Of a DNA stretch of 64,000 nt, positions 8,031 through 17,295 are shown piece after piece (position 1 is the stretch's first letter; the number at the start of each line of letters is the position of its first letter). The DNA comes from Tissierellales bacterium. Its GTDB lineage: Bacteria; Bacillota; Clostridia; Tissierellales; Sedimentibacteraceae. Both the position numbers and the translations under genes were made by a program. The notes below the pieces were generated by a model that saw only the letters and a program-made list of their open reading frames with translations, ran no database searches and was not told where the DNA came from. The stretch covers positions 124,001 to 188,000 of the forward strand of contig JAHDQO010000006.1 of the NCBI GenBank assembly GCA_018433765.1. Reading direction: 5' to 3'.

Positions 8031-8528
8031 CTATCTTATAAGCTTTGAAACAGTAAAATTATTATTCTCAGATCTTACAAATTTATTGTTAATGTTTATG
8101 AACCTATTAACTAAAATAGATACAATAATCCCTATAAATGTATCTATAACTCTATTAATAGCATATATATGCGGTGGAATACCCCTTAAATTAGTCATTA
8201 TAGCTATAAAAACTATACATGCTATTGCAACAGAATTTTTCTGATTAAACAAATTACATGAATATATAACAATAGTAATACCTAAACCACAGACTAAACC
8301 ACTATTACCAAGAGTAACAGTTAAAACATACCCCATAACTCCGCCAATTACTGTACCAATCATTCTGTTTTTTCCTGTTTTGAAAGAATTTTTCACAGAT
8401 TTTTGCATACAAATTACTGCTGCTATACAAGCATAAAACGGATACGGTCTGTTTAATAGTTGAAATATGCTTATACAGATAAATACAGAAATTGCCGTCT
8501 TTATATTACGACTTCCTATTTTCATCAT
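8031..8528 (-). CDS. FUSC/aromatic-acid-exporter-like membrane protein
   Basis: About 165 aa with five or six hydrophobic segments. The motif KTGKNRMIGTVIGGVMGY is characteristic of the N-terminal membrane half of ArAE/FUSC (YgaE/DUF939-like) proteins. The usual cytoplasmic C-terminal domain is missing, so this is a membrane-only member. The ATG-ATG pair at 8528/8525 follows GGAAGG and is preferred over an upstream ATG at 8594. Substrate unknown. Confidence 0.72.
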   Translation of the reverse strand: MMKIGSRNIKTAISVFICISIFQLLNRPYPFYACIAAVICMQKSVKNSFKTGKNRMIGTVIGGVMGYVLTVTLGNSGLVCGLGITIVIYSCNLFNQKNSVAIACIVFIAIMTNLRGIPPHIYAINRVIDTFIGIIVSILVNRFININNKFVRSENNNFTVSKLIR

Positions 8529-8645
8529 GATGTCTTTTAACCTTCCTATTCTTATGTAAACAAATTTCAAAAACAGCAATTCATATTTTAACACAATTAT
8601 CTAATATATTCAAAGTTCAATTTAAATTTGTTTATTTCATTTATA

Positions 8646-8674
8646 TTGTAAAAAATTAGAACAAATGCTATAAT
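8646..8674 (+). promoter_or_regulatory. sigma-A type promoter of the leader-peptide/methyltransferase unit
   Basis: TTGTAA, a 17-bp spacer and TATAAT (8669-8674) with an extended TG element two bases before it. It lies 26 bp upstream of a short leader ORF. Confidence 0.6.
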
Positions 8675-8700
8675 TAGTACCAAAAGAGGTGAGACTCGTA

Positions 8701-8742
8701 ATGAGAACAAAACGAATTAAATACTCGGTGCAGTTAATATAA
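8701..8742 (+). CDS. 13-residue leader peptide
   Basis: ATG preceded by AGAGGTGA at about 8 nt encodes MRTKRIKYSVQLI and a stop. It is basic and short, ends just before a large stem-loop, and lies between a strong promoter and a methyltransferase gene. This arrangement is typical of translation-sensing attenuators of antibiotic-resistance methyltransferases and ABC-F genes. Whether it is translated is untested. Confidence 0.5.
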   Translation: MRTKRIKYSVQLI

Positions 8743-8800
8743 ACTGGTAGTAGATTGTATCGAGTTATTATTAATTTGCTATCAGTTAACTGCACTGCTT
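8720..8800 (+). promoter_or_regulatory. candidate attenuator with alternative stems
   Basis: GTGCAGTTA (8728-8736) and ACTGGTAG (8743-8750) pair with CTATCAGT-TAACTGCAC (8779-8795), followed by TGCTTTT. A competing stem can form between ACTCG (8723-8727) and CGAGT (8761-8765). A ribosome stalled on the leader ORF would disturb the first arm. Confidence 0.5.
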
Positions 8801-8839
8801 TTCTCGTAAACAAACAAAAATATGAAAAGGAGAACAGTT

Positions 8840-9601
8840 ATGAACTATAATAAATTAAAAGAATTATGGAAAAAAGATGAAAAGATGAATTTTAAGGGAT
8901 GGGATTTTTCTTATTTAAAAAATAGGTGGAAAGAGGAAAATCTACCTTGGGATTACAAAACTATACTTAAAAAGTATTTAAAAAATTACTTTAAACTTCT
9001 TGATATGGGTACAGGCGGTGGAGAATTCTTATTAAGCCTAAATCATCCATATGATAAAACATCTGCTACAGAATCTTGGGAACCTAATGTTAAATTGTGT
9101 AGAGAAAGATTATCACCTTTAGGTATATCTATTCATCAAGTTAATAATAATGATAACTTACCATTCAAAGATGATTTTTTTGATATGATTATTAATAAAC
9201 ATGCGGATTATAATCTAACAGAAATAAAAAGAATTTTAAAACCTAATGGAATATTTGTTACTCAACAAATAGGTGGAAAAAATAACGAAATTCTCTCTAA
9301 TAGATTAATCAAAAACTTCAAATCTGAACATTCATACTATAATTTGAATTATGCATTAGAAGAATTTGAAAATAATTCATTTGACATTTTATATAAAAAT
9401 GAATTTTTCCCATATTTACGTTTTTATGATGTTGGAGCAGTTGTATATTTTGCTAAAATAATTGTATGGGAATTTCCAGGATTTTCAGTAGATAACTGCT
9501 TTGATGAATTATGCAAATTATATGAAGAATTAAAAAGTAAACCATATATTGAAAGTTGTGAACATAGATTAATTATTGCATCTAGAAATATAAAAGAGTA
9601 A
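8840..9601 (+). CDS. class I SAM-dependent methyltransferase
   Basis: About 253 aa. Rossmann-type SAM motif LLDMGTGGGEFLLSL (motif I), a conserved acidic region and the post-motif LKPNGIFVTQQIGG. The ATG at 8840 follows AAAAGGAGA; an earlier ATG at 8822 precedes that SD and is unlikely. Substrate cannot be told from sequence. The leader-peptide attenuator upstream raises the possibility of antibiotic-inducible expression, hence a role in resistance, but that is inference. Confidence 0.8.
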   Translation: MNYNKLKELWKKDEKMNFKGWDFSYLKNRWKEENLPWDYKTILKKYLKNYFKLLDMGTGGGEFLLSLNHPYDKTSATESWEPNVKLCRERLSPLGISIHQVNNNDNLPFKDDFFDMIINKHADYNLTEIKRILKPNGIFVTQQIGGKNNEILSNRLIKNFKSEHSYYNLNYALEEFENNSFDILYKNEFFPYLRFYDVGAVVYFAKIIVWEFPGFSVDNCFDELCKLYEELKSKPYIESCEHRLIIASRNIKE

Positions 9602-9603
9602 TA

Positions 9604-9646
9604 AAAACCTGTCATTCCTATTTTAAATTTAGGCATGGCAGGTTTT
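9604..9646. terminator. bidirectional terminator
   Basis: AAAACCTGTCAT (9604-9615) pairs with ATGGCAGGTTTT (9635-9646), between the convergent methyltransferase and XRE genes. Confidence 0.7.
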
Positions 9647-9650
9647 ATAC

Positions 9651-9854
9651 TTAATCTTCAGTTATTGTAAACATTTCATCAACTGTAGTATTAAATACTT
9701 TTGCTATATCAAAAGCTAATTTTAATGATGGATTGTATTTACCATTCTCAAGATGGCCTATTGTTTCTCTTCTTACTCCAACTAAGGCTGCCAGTTCTTC
9801 CTGCTTCATACCTTTTTTAGCTCTGTATTCTTTAATTTTAGTTTTAATTGCCAT
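9651..9854 (-). CDS. small XRE-family HTH regulator
   Basis: 67 aa, almost only a helix-turn-helix: KGMKQEELAALVGVRRETIGHLENGKYNPSLKLAFDIAKVF, given here as the family fold. This is the YozG/SinR-like single-domain type. It starts 2 bp after the end of the membrane-protein gene, so the two are translationally coupled. It probably controls its own operon through the long inverted repeat upstream. Confidence 0.85.
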   Translation of the reverse strand: MAIKTKIKEYRAKKGMKQEELAALVGVRRETIGHLENGKYNPSLKLAFDIAKVFNTTVDEMFTITED

Positions 9855-9856
9855 AT

Positions 9857-10195
9857 TTATCTGCTTCTACTTTCTTTTAATTCATAAAATGTTAAAAGAA
9901 TAGTAAAAATTAATATTGATACAATGTAGTTTATTATAAAACTTATAAAAATTATTTTTTCATCCTGAAAAATTACTGTAAGCACAACTGCTATTGACAT
10001 TACAACTATATTTATAAAAAAACCGGGTACTACAGCCTTCCTCACATTACTTTTAAACAATTCGTCAGGTATAACATTAAAATATCGAAAATATACTAAG
10101 AAAGCAAAAAAACTTAAGAATGATCTATATTCTGTAATTATACCAACTATGCCGATTAAACCTAAGAAACCTAAAAAACTTAATTTGTTTTTCAT
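9857..10195 (-). CDS. small membrane protein paired with XRE regulator
   Basis: About 112 aa with three or four hydrophobic segments. It resembles the DUF3796-type membrane proteins that often accompany small XRE regulators, but I am not sure of the family. The ATG at 10195 is preferred: GGAGG lies 7 nt upstream, whereas the ATG at 10201 almost touches the SD. The ribosome-binding site lies inside a long inverted repeat. Confidence 0.7.
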   Translation of the reverse strand: MKNKLSFLGFLGLIGIVGIITEYRSFLSFFAFLVYFRYFNVIPDELFKSNVRKAVVPGFFINIVVMSIAVVLTVIFQDEKIIFISFIINYIVSILIFTILLTFYELKESRSR

Positions 10196-10201
10196 AACCA
10201 T

Positions 10202-10254
10202 ACCTCCATGTTATATATTTATAACTTTATGTTATAAATATATAACATGGAGGT
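10202..10254. promoter_or_regulatory. 24-bp-arm perfect inverted repeat covering promoter and SD
   Basis: Arms 10202-10225 and 10231-10254 are perfectly complementary around TTTAT. The outer ends contain CCTCC/GGAGG, so the SD of the membrane-protein/XRE operon lies in one arm. It is either a dimer operator for the XRE protein or an RNA hairpin that masks the SD. Confidence 0.65.
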
Positions 10255-10348
10255 GTTAAAGTCAAGTGAATTATATAAATTTTTAAAAAAGAATTGATTA
10301 ATTTATAAAACAAATGTATAATTGTTAAAATTATAGGAGGAATAAAAT

Positions 10349-10996
10349 ATGCAAGCATATCAATCTCAAAAAGATTATTGGAACAACGCTGCTTCTGAAA
10401 AAAAATTTACTACCCCTTTTAAAATAGAATTATTCTCAGAATATGTTGGCAGACAAGATAAGATTCTTGATATAGGATGCGGATACGGAAGAACATTAAA
10501 TGAATTATCTTTGCAAGGATTTAAAAATTTGTACGGTATTGATTTCTCACAAAACATGATTAAAAGAGGAAACTTAGAATATCCTAATTTGAATCTATCA
10601 CAGCAAAATGATAAAAACATACCTTTTGAAGATAATACTTTTGATGCAGTAATGTTAATTGCAGTTTTAACATGTATAATTAATGATAAAGATCAAACAT
10701 TTCTTTTTGACGAAATACAAAGAGTTTTAAAACCTAATGGAATATTTTATATGAATGACTTTTTAATAAATACTGATGAAAGAAATTTAACTAGATATAA
10801 TAAATATAAAGATAAATACAATAAATATGGAGTATTTGAACTTCCTGAAGGTGCACTTCTAAGACATTATGAAGTAAATCGAATAGAATCTTTAACTTCT
10901 ACATTCAACAAAATAAAGTTTGAAAAAGTTACATACACAACTATGAACGGAAATAAATCTAATGGTTTTTATTATCTAGGTTCTAATGTCAAATAA
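10349..10996 (+). CDS. class I SAM-dependent methyltransferase
   Basis: 215 aa. Motif I is ILDIGCGYGRTLNEL, followed by a Methyltransf_11-type core (GIDFSQNMIKRG, FDAVMLIAVLTCI, LKPNGIFYMND). SD TAGGAGGA precedes the ATG. Substrate unknown. A GC-poor hairpin (11008-11031) follows the gene. Confidence 0.82.
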   Translation: MQAYQSQKDYWNNAASEKKFTTPFKIELFSEYVGRQDKILDIGCGYGRTLNELSLQGFKNLYGIDFSQNMIKRGNLEYPNLNLSQQNDKNIPFEDNTFDAVMLIAVLTCIINDKDQTFLFDEIQRVLKPNGIFYMNDFLINTDERNLTRYNKYKDKYNKYGVFELPEGALLRHYEVNRIESLTSTFNKIKFEKVTYTTMNGNKSNGFYYLGSNVK

Positions 10997-11182
10997 TTAT
11001 ACACTAAAGGCTATGTATTTTAACATAGCCTCTGACCTTGAAATTCATTCATATTCTGTAATATTTTTACTATTTATTGATACATATATCATCATATCAT
11101 ATATTATTAACTCTTTCATTAGAAGATATGTTAAAATATATTGTACTACATATCCAAACTTTTTTACCATAGGAGGAAAATT

Positions 11183-11749
11183 TTGAACAAAAAATGGATT
11201 GCAGTAATTGGCAGTGCTAGAAAAGGTAAAAATACTGAATTACTTGTAGATTATCTAATAGCTGGATTGAAATTGAAAAACATTGATATAGAAAAATTCG
11301 TTTTAGGCAGTAAAAATATATCAACATGTAATGGATGTGAATATTGCATAAAGACAGGAAATTGTATTATTCAAGATGATATTACAGAAATAATAAAAAG
11401 AATGAAAGAAGTAGACGGATATATCTTTGCTTCTCCATCTTATAATTACAATATAACTGCACAAATGAAAGCATTGATAGATAGAACTTTTTGTCTTAAC
11501 GACTATACCAACGGCTGGAGAAGTCGTTTGTCTCCAAATAAAAAGTCAATTTTAGTAGGTGTTTGCGGAGGAAAAGCTAAAGAATGTATGGGTTATACTA
11601 TACAAGGCATGCATAAATCACTTTCCGAATTAGGTGTAGAAATAATTGATGCAATTGAATATTATGATACTAAACATAAACCTGTTAAAGAAAATAATTC
11701 TATTAAAAAAGAAATTTTTAATAGAATTATGAATTACGAAAATTTATAA
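11183..11749 (+). CDS. NADPH-dependent FMN reductase/iron-sulfur flavoprotein-like
   Basis: 188 aa flavodoxin-fold protein. It begins MNKKWIAVIGSARKGKNTELLV (FMN phosphate loop) and has the CNGCEYCIKTGNC cysteine cluster seen in this reductase family, then ASPSYNYNITAQMKALIDR. The start is TTG at 11183, chosen because AGGAGGAAAA is correctly placed. The cysteine spacing may bind an Fe-S cluster or may be only a conserved patch. Electron partner unknown. Confidence 0.8.
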   Translation: MNKKWIAVIGSARKGKNTELLVDYLIAGLKLKNIDIEKFVLGSKNISTCNGCEYCIKTGNCIIQDDITEIIKRMKEVDGYIFASPSYNYNITAQMKALIDRTFCLNDYTNGWRSRLSPNKKSILVGVCGGKAKECMGYTIQGMHKSLSELGVEIIDAIEYYDTKHKPVKENNSIKKEIFNRIMNYENL

Positions 11750-11789
11750 AAGACACGTAATGAGATTTTTTATCTTAATTACATGTCTT
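11750..11789 (+). terminator. terminator of the flavoprotein gene
   Basis: AAGACACGTAAT (11750-11761) pairs with ATTACATGTCTT (11778-11789) directly after the stop codon. Confidence 0.65.
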
Positions 11790-11861
11790 ATCAAGCAACT
11801 TTATTTTACTGGATAATATAATTAATATCGTATATGATTAAGATACTTTAAGAAAATATAA

Positions 11862-12356
11862 TTATATTAATTTTGCCATATAAAATTCATCTACATATTC
11901 ACCGTCAACAACCATAGAATTCTTTTTTATTCCTTCAATAACAAAACCATTTTTCTCATACAAATGTTTAGCCATTTTATTATTACACATTACTGTCAAT
12001 TCAAGTCTTGTTATTTTGTTTTGCAGTACCCATAAATCCAATTTTCTAAAAAATTTACTACCTATTCCTTTACCCTGAAAATCCTTTCGTATTCCAACTA
12101 CAATGTATGCTGTATGCTTAATTCTGTTAGGTACTCCTCTCTGTGCAGAAAGAAAGCCAATAATATCTTTATCATTCTCAGCTACTAACAATAAATTTTT
12201 ACCTTCTACTGCATTCTGAATACTACTATTTATCAGTTTTAAATTCTTAGTTCTTTCATTAGGTTCGTATATCATATATTTTGTTTCTTTATCTAGCTCA
12301 AACTGCATTTGCCAAAAAGCATCTGCATCACTAATTTTAATTTCCCTTACAACCAT
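11862..12356 (-). CDS. GNAT-family N-acetyltransferase
   Basis: 164 aa. Acetyl-CoA binding motif A is VVGIRKDFQGKGIGSKFFRKL; the region TRLELTVMCNNKMAKHLYEKNGFVIEGIKKN is typical of RimI/RimJ-like acetyltransferases. GGAGG is placed before the ATG. Substrate unknown (protein N-terminus or small molecule). Confidence 0.88.
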   Translation of the reverse strand: MVVREIKISDADAFWQMQFELDKETKYMIYEPNERTKNLKLINSSIQNAVEGKNLLLVAENDKDIIGFLSAQRGVPNRIKHTAYIVVGIRKDFQGKGIGSKFFRKLDLWVLQNKITRLELTVMCNNKMAKHLYEKNGFVIEGIKKNSMVVDGEYVDEFYMAKLI

Positions 12357-12489
12357 AATTTATACCCTCCTATAATTTAAGTAATATTTATTTCACATAT
12401 TTTACAATTACAAGATTAATATATTGAATTATACTATTATTTTAAAAAAACTACAACTGCATATCGAATTTTGATAATAATAAAAAAGC

Positions 12490-12551
12490 TTAATGCAAAA
12501 AATCACGTGATTACTGGCATTTAATCCAAAAATCACATGACTTTTATCACG
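12490..12551 (-). repeat. direct repeat / duplicated terminator, copy 1
   Basis: 62 bp nearly identical to 14967-15031. On the minus strand it folds as a terminator (TCATGTGAT paired with ATCACGTGA, then a T-run) and lies 3 bp past the MATE stop codon. The two copies bracket the AraC-MATE pair. Confidence 0.75.
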
Positions 12552-12553
12552 GT

Positions 12554-13891
12554 TTATTTTGTTGAAATACTTACTCTATATTTTAATATAAATATAACTG
12601 AAATAATTAGTGTAAGTAATTCAGCAAGTGGTACAGCAATCCATACACCCAGAACATTTAACATTGTTGGCAATATTAATAGTCCAACTGCTATAAATAC
12701 AAATGTTCTTAGAAATGAAATAATAGCAGAGATTTTTCCATTTGATAACGCAGTAAACATAGCAGAAGAAAAAATATTAAAACCACATAACAAAAACGAA
12801 TATTTAAAGATTGAAAATCCATTATTTGTTATTTTATATACCTCTGTATCTTGTGGACTAAAAATACTAATCAATGAAGAACCACCAAATAATGATAATA
12901 ACCAAACTAAAATAGACATTATAGATATAAATAAAATACAATTTTTAAATATCTTTTTTAACCTTTGATAATTCTCTGCTCCATAGTTATAGCTAATTAT
13001 AGGCGCAACTCCCATAGAAAACCCTATATAGAGAGCTGTTAGCATAAACTGTGTATAGATAATAATAGTAATCGCAGCAACGCCATTCTCTCCCAGCAAA
13101 TTCATCATAATCAAGTTAAACAAAAATGTTGTAATTGCTGTTGAACTCTGACTAACCATTTCTGAAAAACCATTGTAGCTACTTTCAACTAATACACCTA
13201 TGTCTAAAATTGGTTTTACAAATTTCAACGTGCCTTTACCCCTAAGAAAAATTAGAATACCAACTACAGTTGGAACTAAATACCCAATACCAGTACCTAG
13301 AGCAGAACCGGCAATTCCCATTTTAAATGTGACCATGAAAATATAATCAAGTACAATATTGATGACACCTGCTCCAACAGATAACATTAATCCTAGTGTT
13401 GGCTTTCCTGCTGTTATAATCAAATTCTGAAAAAGAACTTGTAAAACACTGGCAGGGGTGAATATTAATATGACTAATAAATAGCTTTTACAATATGGAT
13501 ATAGTATTTCACTTGAACCCAATCCCCATATAATTTTATCAATAAATAGGACTCCCAAAATTGTAATACCTAAACCAAGTAAAGCTCCGAAAATAATCAA
13601 TAATGTAAAGTCTTGATTTGCCCTTTTTCTTTCATTCGCTCCCATTTTTCTTGCAACAATAGCATTTCCACCAGTAGCAATCATAGACGCTAAACCAACA
13701 ATAATATTTATTACAGGGCACACAATATTTATCGCTGATAGTGCATTCGTATTAACGAGTCTTGATACAAATATAGTATCAACTATAGTGTATAATCCCA
13801 TAAATAGCATCATTACGATAGACGGTAAAGCAAATCTTAATAAAGAAAGTAAAGTAAACTCTTGTGCTAAAGGATTGTCTAACTTATTCAT
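12554..13891 (-). CDS. MATE-family multidrug efflux protein
   Basis: 445 aa, 12 hydrophobic segments in two homologous halves. The N-terminal half has the NPLAQEFTLLSLLRFALPSIVMML start and the VDTIFVSRLVNTNALSAINIV segment of MATE transporters. It exports cationic compounds with Na+ or H+ exchange. Its start overlaps the stop of the AraC-type gene by 4 bp, so the two form an operon. The pair looks like a regulator plus its pump. Confidence 0.88.
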   Translation of the reverse strand: MNKLDNPLAQEFTLLSLLRFALPSIVMMLFMGLYTIVDTIFVSRLVNTNALSAINIVCPVINIIVGLASMIATGGNAIVARKMGANERKRANQDFTLLIIFGALLGLGITILGVLFIDKIIWGLGSSEILYPYCKSYLLVILIFTPASVLQVLFQNLIITAGKPTLGLMLSVGAGVINIVLDYIFMVTFKMGIAGSALGTGIGYLVPTVVGILIFLRGKGTLKFVKPILDIGVLVESSYNGFSEMVSQSSTAITTFLFNLIMMNLLGENGVAAITIIIYTQFMLTALYIGFSMGVAPIISYNYGAENYQRLKKIFKNCILFISIMSILVWLLSLFGGSSLISIFSPQDTEVYKITNNGFSIFKYSFLLCGFNIFSSAMFTALSNGKISAIISFLRTFVFIAVGLLILPTMLNVLGVWIAVPLAELLTLIISVIFILKYRVSISTK

Positions 13892-14739
13892 TGCCTTTTT
13901 CCTTTCTCAGTAGATAGCACAAACTTCTGCGTGGGGTATCCAAATTCTATTAATAATTCTGCTTCTGCAAAACCTAACTGTTTCAGCATTTCTCTTTGTC
14001 CTGTATCTGCTTTATCTCCCTCACGAAAAGTAGTGATTGAAACAGCGGTATTTATTAAAAAATCATTCATAACTTTTTCAAGGAATATTTGTGCTATTCT
14101 CGAATTACGATATTGTGGATGTATTCCAAAAAAATCAATACTTCCAGTTTCTTGATTAAATATCATATTTGCAATAGCAATATTATCAAATTTCAATATC
14201 AAAGCTCTTTTTTCGACAATACACTGTTTCAACTGGAGTATATATTCTTCCTCCTGTAAATTAGGGAAACCGTCTATGACTAATCTCACTAAATCCATCC
14301 ATAATGGGATATCCGACAAGGTTGCTAACGTAATTTCTTTTTTCAATTTTGGAATGGTCTCTAAACCTATGTTCATTTTTTTCAAAACAAATCTTAGCTG
14401 CAAAGGATAAAATTCCTGTTCTCTCCGATATTGATTAGGCGATTTCTTATACATAGCTTTAAAAATAGAAGTAAATGCTTGTTGACTTTCATATCCAGCT
14501 ATCAATGCAATTTCAATGATAGGCTTTTTTGAAAACACCAGCAATTTTGCAGCTTCTGTTAACTTTCTTCGTTGTATGTAATCATGTATTGTTAAACCAA
14601 CGGAAGTTGTAAATGTTCTGTGCAAATAATATTTTGAATAATGAACAGCACTTGCTACTATATCTAAATCCAATTTTTCAGATAAATGCTCCTCTATATA
14701 ATCAATAGCATTTATAACATTCATTACTTTACAAAACAT
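13888..14739 (-). CDS. AraC-type regulator fused to a GNAT-like domain
   Basis: 283 aa. Residues ~1-105 hold the double HTH of AraC/XylS (ASAVHYSKYYLHRTFTTSVG; AGYESQQAFTSIFKAMYKKSPNQYRR). Residues ~130-275 resemble a GNAT acetyltransferase (IHPQYRNSRIAQIFLEKVMNDFL; REMLKQLGFAEAE) in place of the more usual GyrI-like sensor. The domain may sense or modify a ligand. It overlaps the MATE gene and probably controls it. Confidence 0.82.
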   Translation of the reverse strand: MFCKVMNVINAIDYIEEHLSEKLDLDIVASAVHYSKYYLHRTFTTSVGLTIHDYIQRRKLTEAAKLLVFSKKPIIEIALIAGYESQQAFTSIFKAMYKKSPNQYRREQEFYPLQLRFVLKKMNIGLETIPKLKKEITLATLSDIPLWMDLVRLVIDGFPNLQEEEYILQLKQCIVEKRALILKFDNIAIANMIFNQETGSIDFFGIHPQYRNSRIAQIFLEKVMNDFLINTAVSITTFREGDKADTGQREMLKQLGFAEAELLIEFGYPTQKFVLSTEKGKRQ

Positions 14740-14966
14740 TGCAGCTTTCCTCCTTTCATATAGGATTATAGCAAATAGCTATTAAGCATATTTAATAATT
14801 CTTGCTATTTTCTAACTTCTCAATCTATCCCTTTAAATACCTTTCATTTGCTAATCTACCCAAATCATGAACCTAATCATTTTGTTTTATTGTAACTGTA
14901 GAAAGTTTTAAAAGCTCTTTATTATTGCTGTATCGTTAACTTTTAAATCTCCACCCTATAACTCCA

Positions 14967-15031
14967 TTAATGCAAAAAAGTCACGTGATTTCTGGCATTT
15001 TAAATCCAAAAATCACATGACTTTTATCACG
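14967..15031 (-). repeat. direct repeat / duplicated terminator, copy 2
   Basis: 65-bp copy of 12490-12551, with a few small indels and substitutions. It lies 55 bp past the glmS stop, in the terminator position for glmS. The remaining gap up to the AraC-type gene (14740-14966) shows nothing I can name. Confidence 0.75.
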
Positions 15032-15085
15032 ACTTAAATATTCGCAAGATTTTATTATTTTTCTAACGAGTTTATTTAATAATTA

Positions 15086-16876
15086 TTATTCTACAGTTAC
15101 TGATTTTGCCAAATTCCTTGGTTTATCGATATCGCAGCCTTTGTGAAGTGCTGCATAATATGCTAAAAGCTGAGTTGGTATTACGGATGCTATTGGGGTT
15201 AACAATCCGTGGACATCATTCATAATTATTTCATCTGTTTCTGCACTCAGTTTTTTTGTTGATATAACTATAGATGCTGCACCTCTTGCTTTTACTTCTT
15301 TTATATTACTTCTAGTGTTTAAATTTATACACTCTTGAGTTATTATAGCTATAACAGGAGTACCCTTTTCAATAAGAGCAATAGTTCCATGTTTTAATTC
15401 TCCTGCTGCAAATCCTTCTGTTTGAATGTATGATATTTCTTTCAATTTTAATGCTGCTTCTAAGCATACATAATAGTCAATATGCCTTCCTATATAAAAA
15501 CAGCTTCTGCTATCCTTTAAATATTGATATGCCAATTTATCATATATATCCTTGTTATCACATAAAGTTTCCATTACATTTGCCAATATTGCAAATTCTT
15601 TCATTAAATCAATGTTTATATTATTTGAAACTAATGTAGCAAGTATGGCTAATACTGCCATCTGAGCTGTATATGCTTTTGTTGAAGCTACAGCTATTTC
15701 AGGTCCTGCATGTAATAAAAGCGTATAATCAGCCTCTCTTGACAAAGTTGAACCTTTTACATTGGTTAAGGTTAAGGTAGTATAACCCATTTCTTTTACC
15801 TTTACAAGTACCGCTCTACTGTCTGCTGTTTCACCGCTTTGTGATATGAATAAAAACAGCGGTTTTCCACTTAGTAGTGGTGTATTGTAAACAAATTCGC
15901 TTGAAATTATTACCTCAGTATGTTTACCAGCTATGTTTTCAAGAAAGTGCTTACCTACTAACCCAGCATGATAACTAGTTCCGCATGCAATTATATATAC
16001 CTTATCGCACTGCTTTACAGCTTGTAAAACTTCCTCATCAATATGAAGATTTCCATTTTCATCTTTATAATTTGCCATTATTCTTCTTATTACAAATGGC
16101 TGTTCTTCTATTTCTTTAAGCATATAATGAGGATAAGTACCCTTTTCAATATCAGTTGCATCAATCTCTGCTTTATATGGCTCTCTTTGTATTTTATTTC
16201 CGTATATAGTATATATCTCTACATTATCTTTTGTAATTTTCACAAATTCTTTGTCATGCAATTCGTAGAAATTGTCAGTGTGATTAATCATAGCCATAGC
16301 ATCACTGCCGATCATATTAAAACCTTCTCCTATTCCTACAAGTAAAGGTGATTTATTTTTAGCAGCATAAATTGTATTATTGTCTTCTTTATCTAAAATA
16401 GCTAATGCATACGAACCATGTATTTCACTCATAGTATGTCTAATGGCTAAATCTACAGGTTCACCATCCTCTACAAATTTCTGAATTAACTGTACAATAA
16501 CTTCTGTATCTGTATCACTTTCAAATTTTACTTTGCTTAAATATTCATATTTTAAAACATCATCATTTTCTATTACACCATTGTGTACCAAAGTAAATCT
16601 TTTTGAGCTGCTTTGATGAGGATGTGAATTAATTTTATTCGGAACACCATGAGTAGCCCATCTAGTATGACCAATACCTAATGTTGATTCAACATCATTA
16701 TTAACGATTTTTCTTAAATTAAAGATTCTTCCTTTATCTTTGAATATATGCATTCCATCTTTATTTATCATTGCTAATCCAGCAGAATCATAACCTCTAT
16801 ATTCAAGTTTTTCTAGCCCGCTTAATATAATTTCTTTTACATCTTTATTTCCTATATATCCAACAATTCCACACAT
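15086..16876 (-). CDS. glmS: glutamine-fructose-6-phosphate aminotransferase
   Basis: 596 aa, full length. The N-terminal glutaminase begins [12 protein letters not shown] with the catalytic Cys2 after Met removal. The [12 protein letters not shown] and LVHNGVIEN motifs follow. Two SIS domains ([34 protein letters not shown]) form the isomerase half, and it ends [11 protein letters not shown]. It makes glucosamine-6-phosphate for cell-wall precursors. A glmS ribozyme lies in its leader. Confidence 0.97.
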   Translation of the reverse strand: MCGIVGYIGNKDVKEIILSGLEKLEYRGYDSAGLAMINKDGMHIFKDKGRIFNLRKIVNNDVESTLGIGHTRWATHGVPNKINSHPHQSSSKRFTLVHNGVIENDDVLKYEYLSKVKFESDTDTEVIVQLIQKFVEDGEPVDLAIRHTMSEIHGSYALAILDKEDNNTIYAAKNKSPLLVGIGEGFNMIGSDAMAMINHTDNFYELHDKEFVKITKDNVEIYTIYGNKIQREPYKAEIDATDIEKGTYPHYMLKEIEEQPFVIRRIMANYKDENGNLHIDEEVLQAVKQCDKVYIIACGTSYHAGLVGKHFLENIAGKHTEVIISSEFVYNTPLLSGKPLFLFISQSGETADSRAVLVKVKEMGYTTLTLTNVKGSTLSREADYTLLLHAGPEIAVASTKAYTAQMAVLAILATLVSNNINIDLMKEFAILANVMETLCDNKDIYDKLAYQYLKDSRSCFYIGRHIDYYVCLEAALKLKEISYIQTEGFAAGELKHGTIALIEKGTPVIAIITQECINLNTRSNIKEVKARGAASIVISTKKLSAETDEIIMNDVHGLLTPIASVIPTQLLAYYAALHKGCDIDKPRNLAKSVTVE

Positions 16877-17007
16877 TGTGATTACTCCTTAATTAATTAT
16901 TTTATTTTCAAAGATCAAAAATTAATTTGAAAAAGTTTTATACATTTTAACTTCGAATAATATATATCTAACTATCTTTTATTATCAAATTCTATATTTA
17001 AACTTCT

Positions 17008-17128
17008 TATTGTCCTGCAAGTCACCTTCCAGTTTTGAAAAAGTTCTAACGATGCTTATGCACCGCAGGGCATCCGCCGAATGTTCGATTAACCCTGACC
17101 TCGTCAACTCCATTGAGTTCTGGCGCTT
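17008..17128 (-). ncRNA. glmS ribozyme/riboswitch
   Basis: The minus strand carries the family core in order: AGCGCCAGAACT, GTTGACGAGG, TCGAACATTCGGCGGATGCC, the P3/P4 hairpins, and a GACTTGCAGGAC 3' end. Cleavage is expected just before AGCGCC and is activated by glucosamine-6-phosphate, which lowers glmS mRNA. It lies about 130 bp upstream of glmS. The remaining upstream stretch to 17295 is AT-rich with a short GCTTTAC/GTAAAGC hairpin. Confidence 0.95.
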
Positions 17129-17295
17129 TTATATTTTGTTTTAAGTTCTATCCCCTCCTTTAAACTAATAGTTAAAAATTAAAAGATAAAAACTAAAAGT
17201 TATTGGCTAATTTTCTTACAAAAATTTATATTATTTTAATTCTAATTTGCTTTACGTTAGTAAAGCTACCATAACTTATACAGAGAGCTTCACTT

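Noticed and set aside
8594-8820. T-box leader upstream of the methyltransferase
   Set aside because: The T-box consensus and specifier arrangement are absent; a leader ORF plus competing stems explains the region better.
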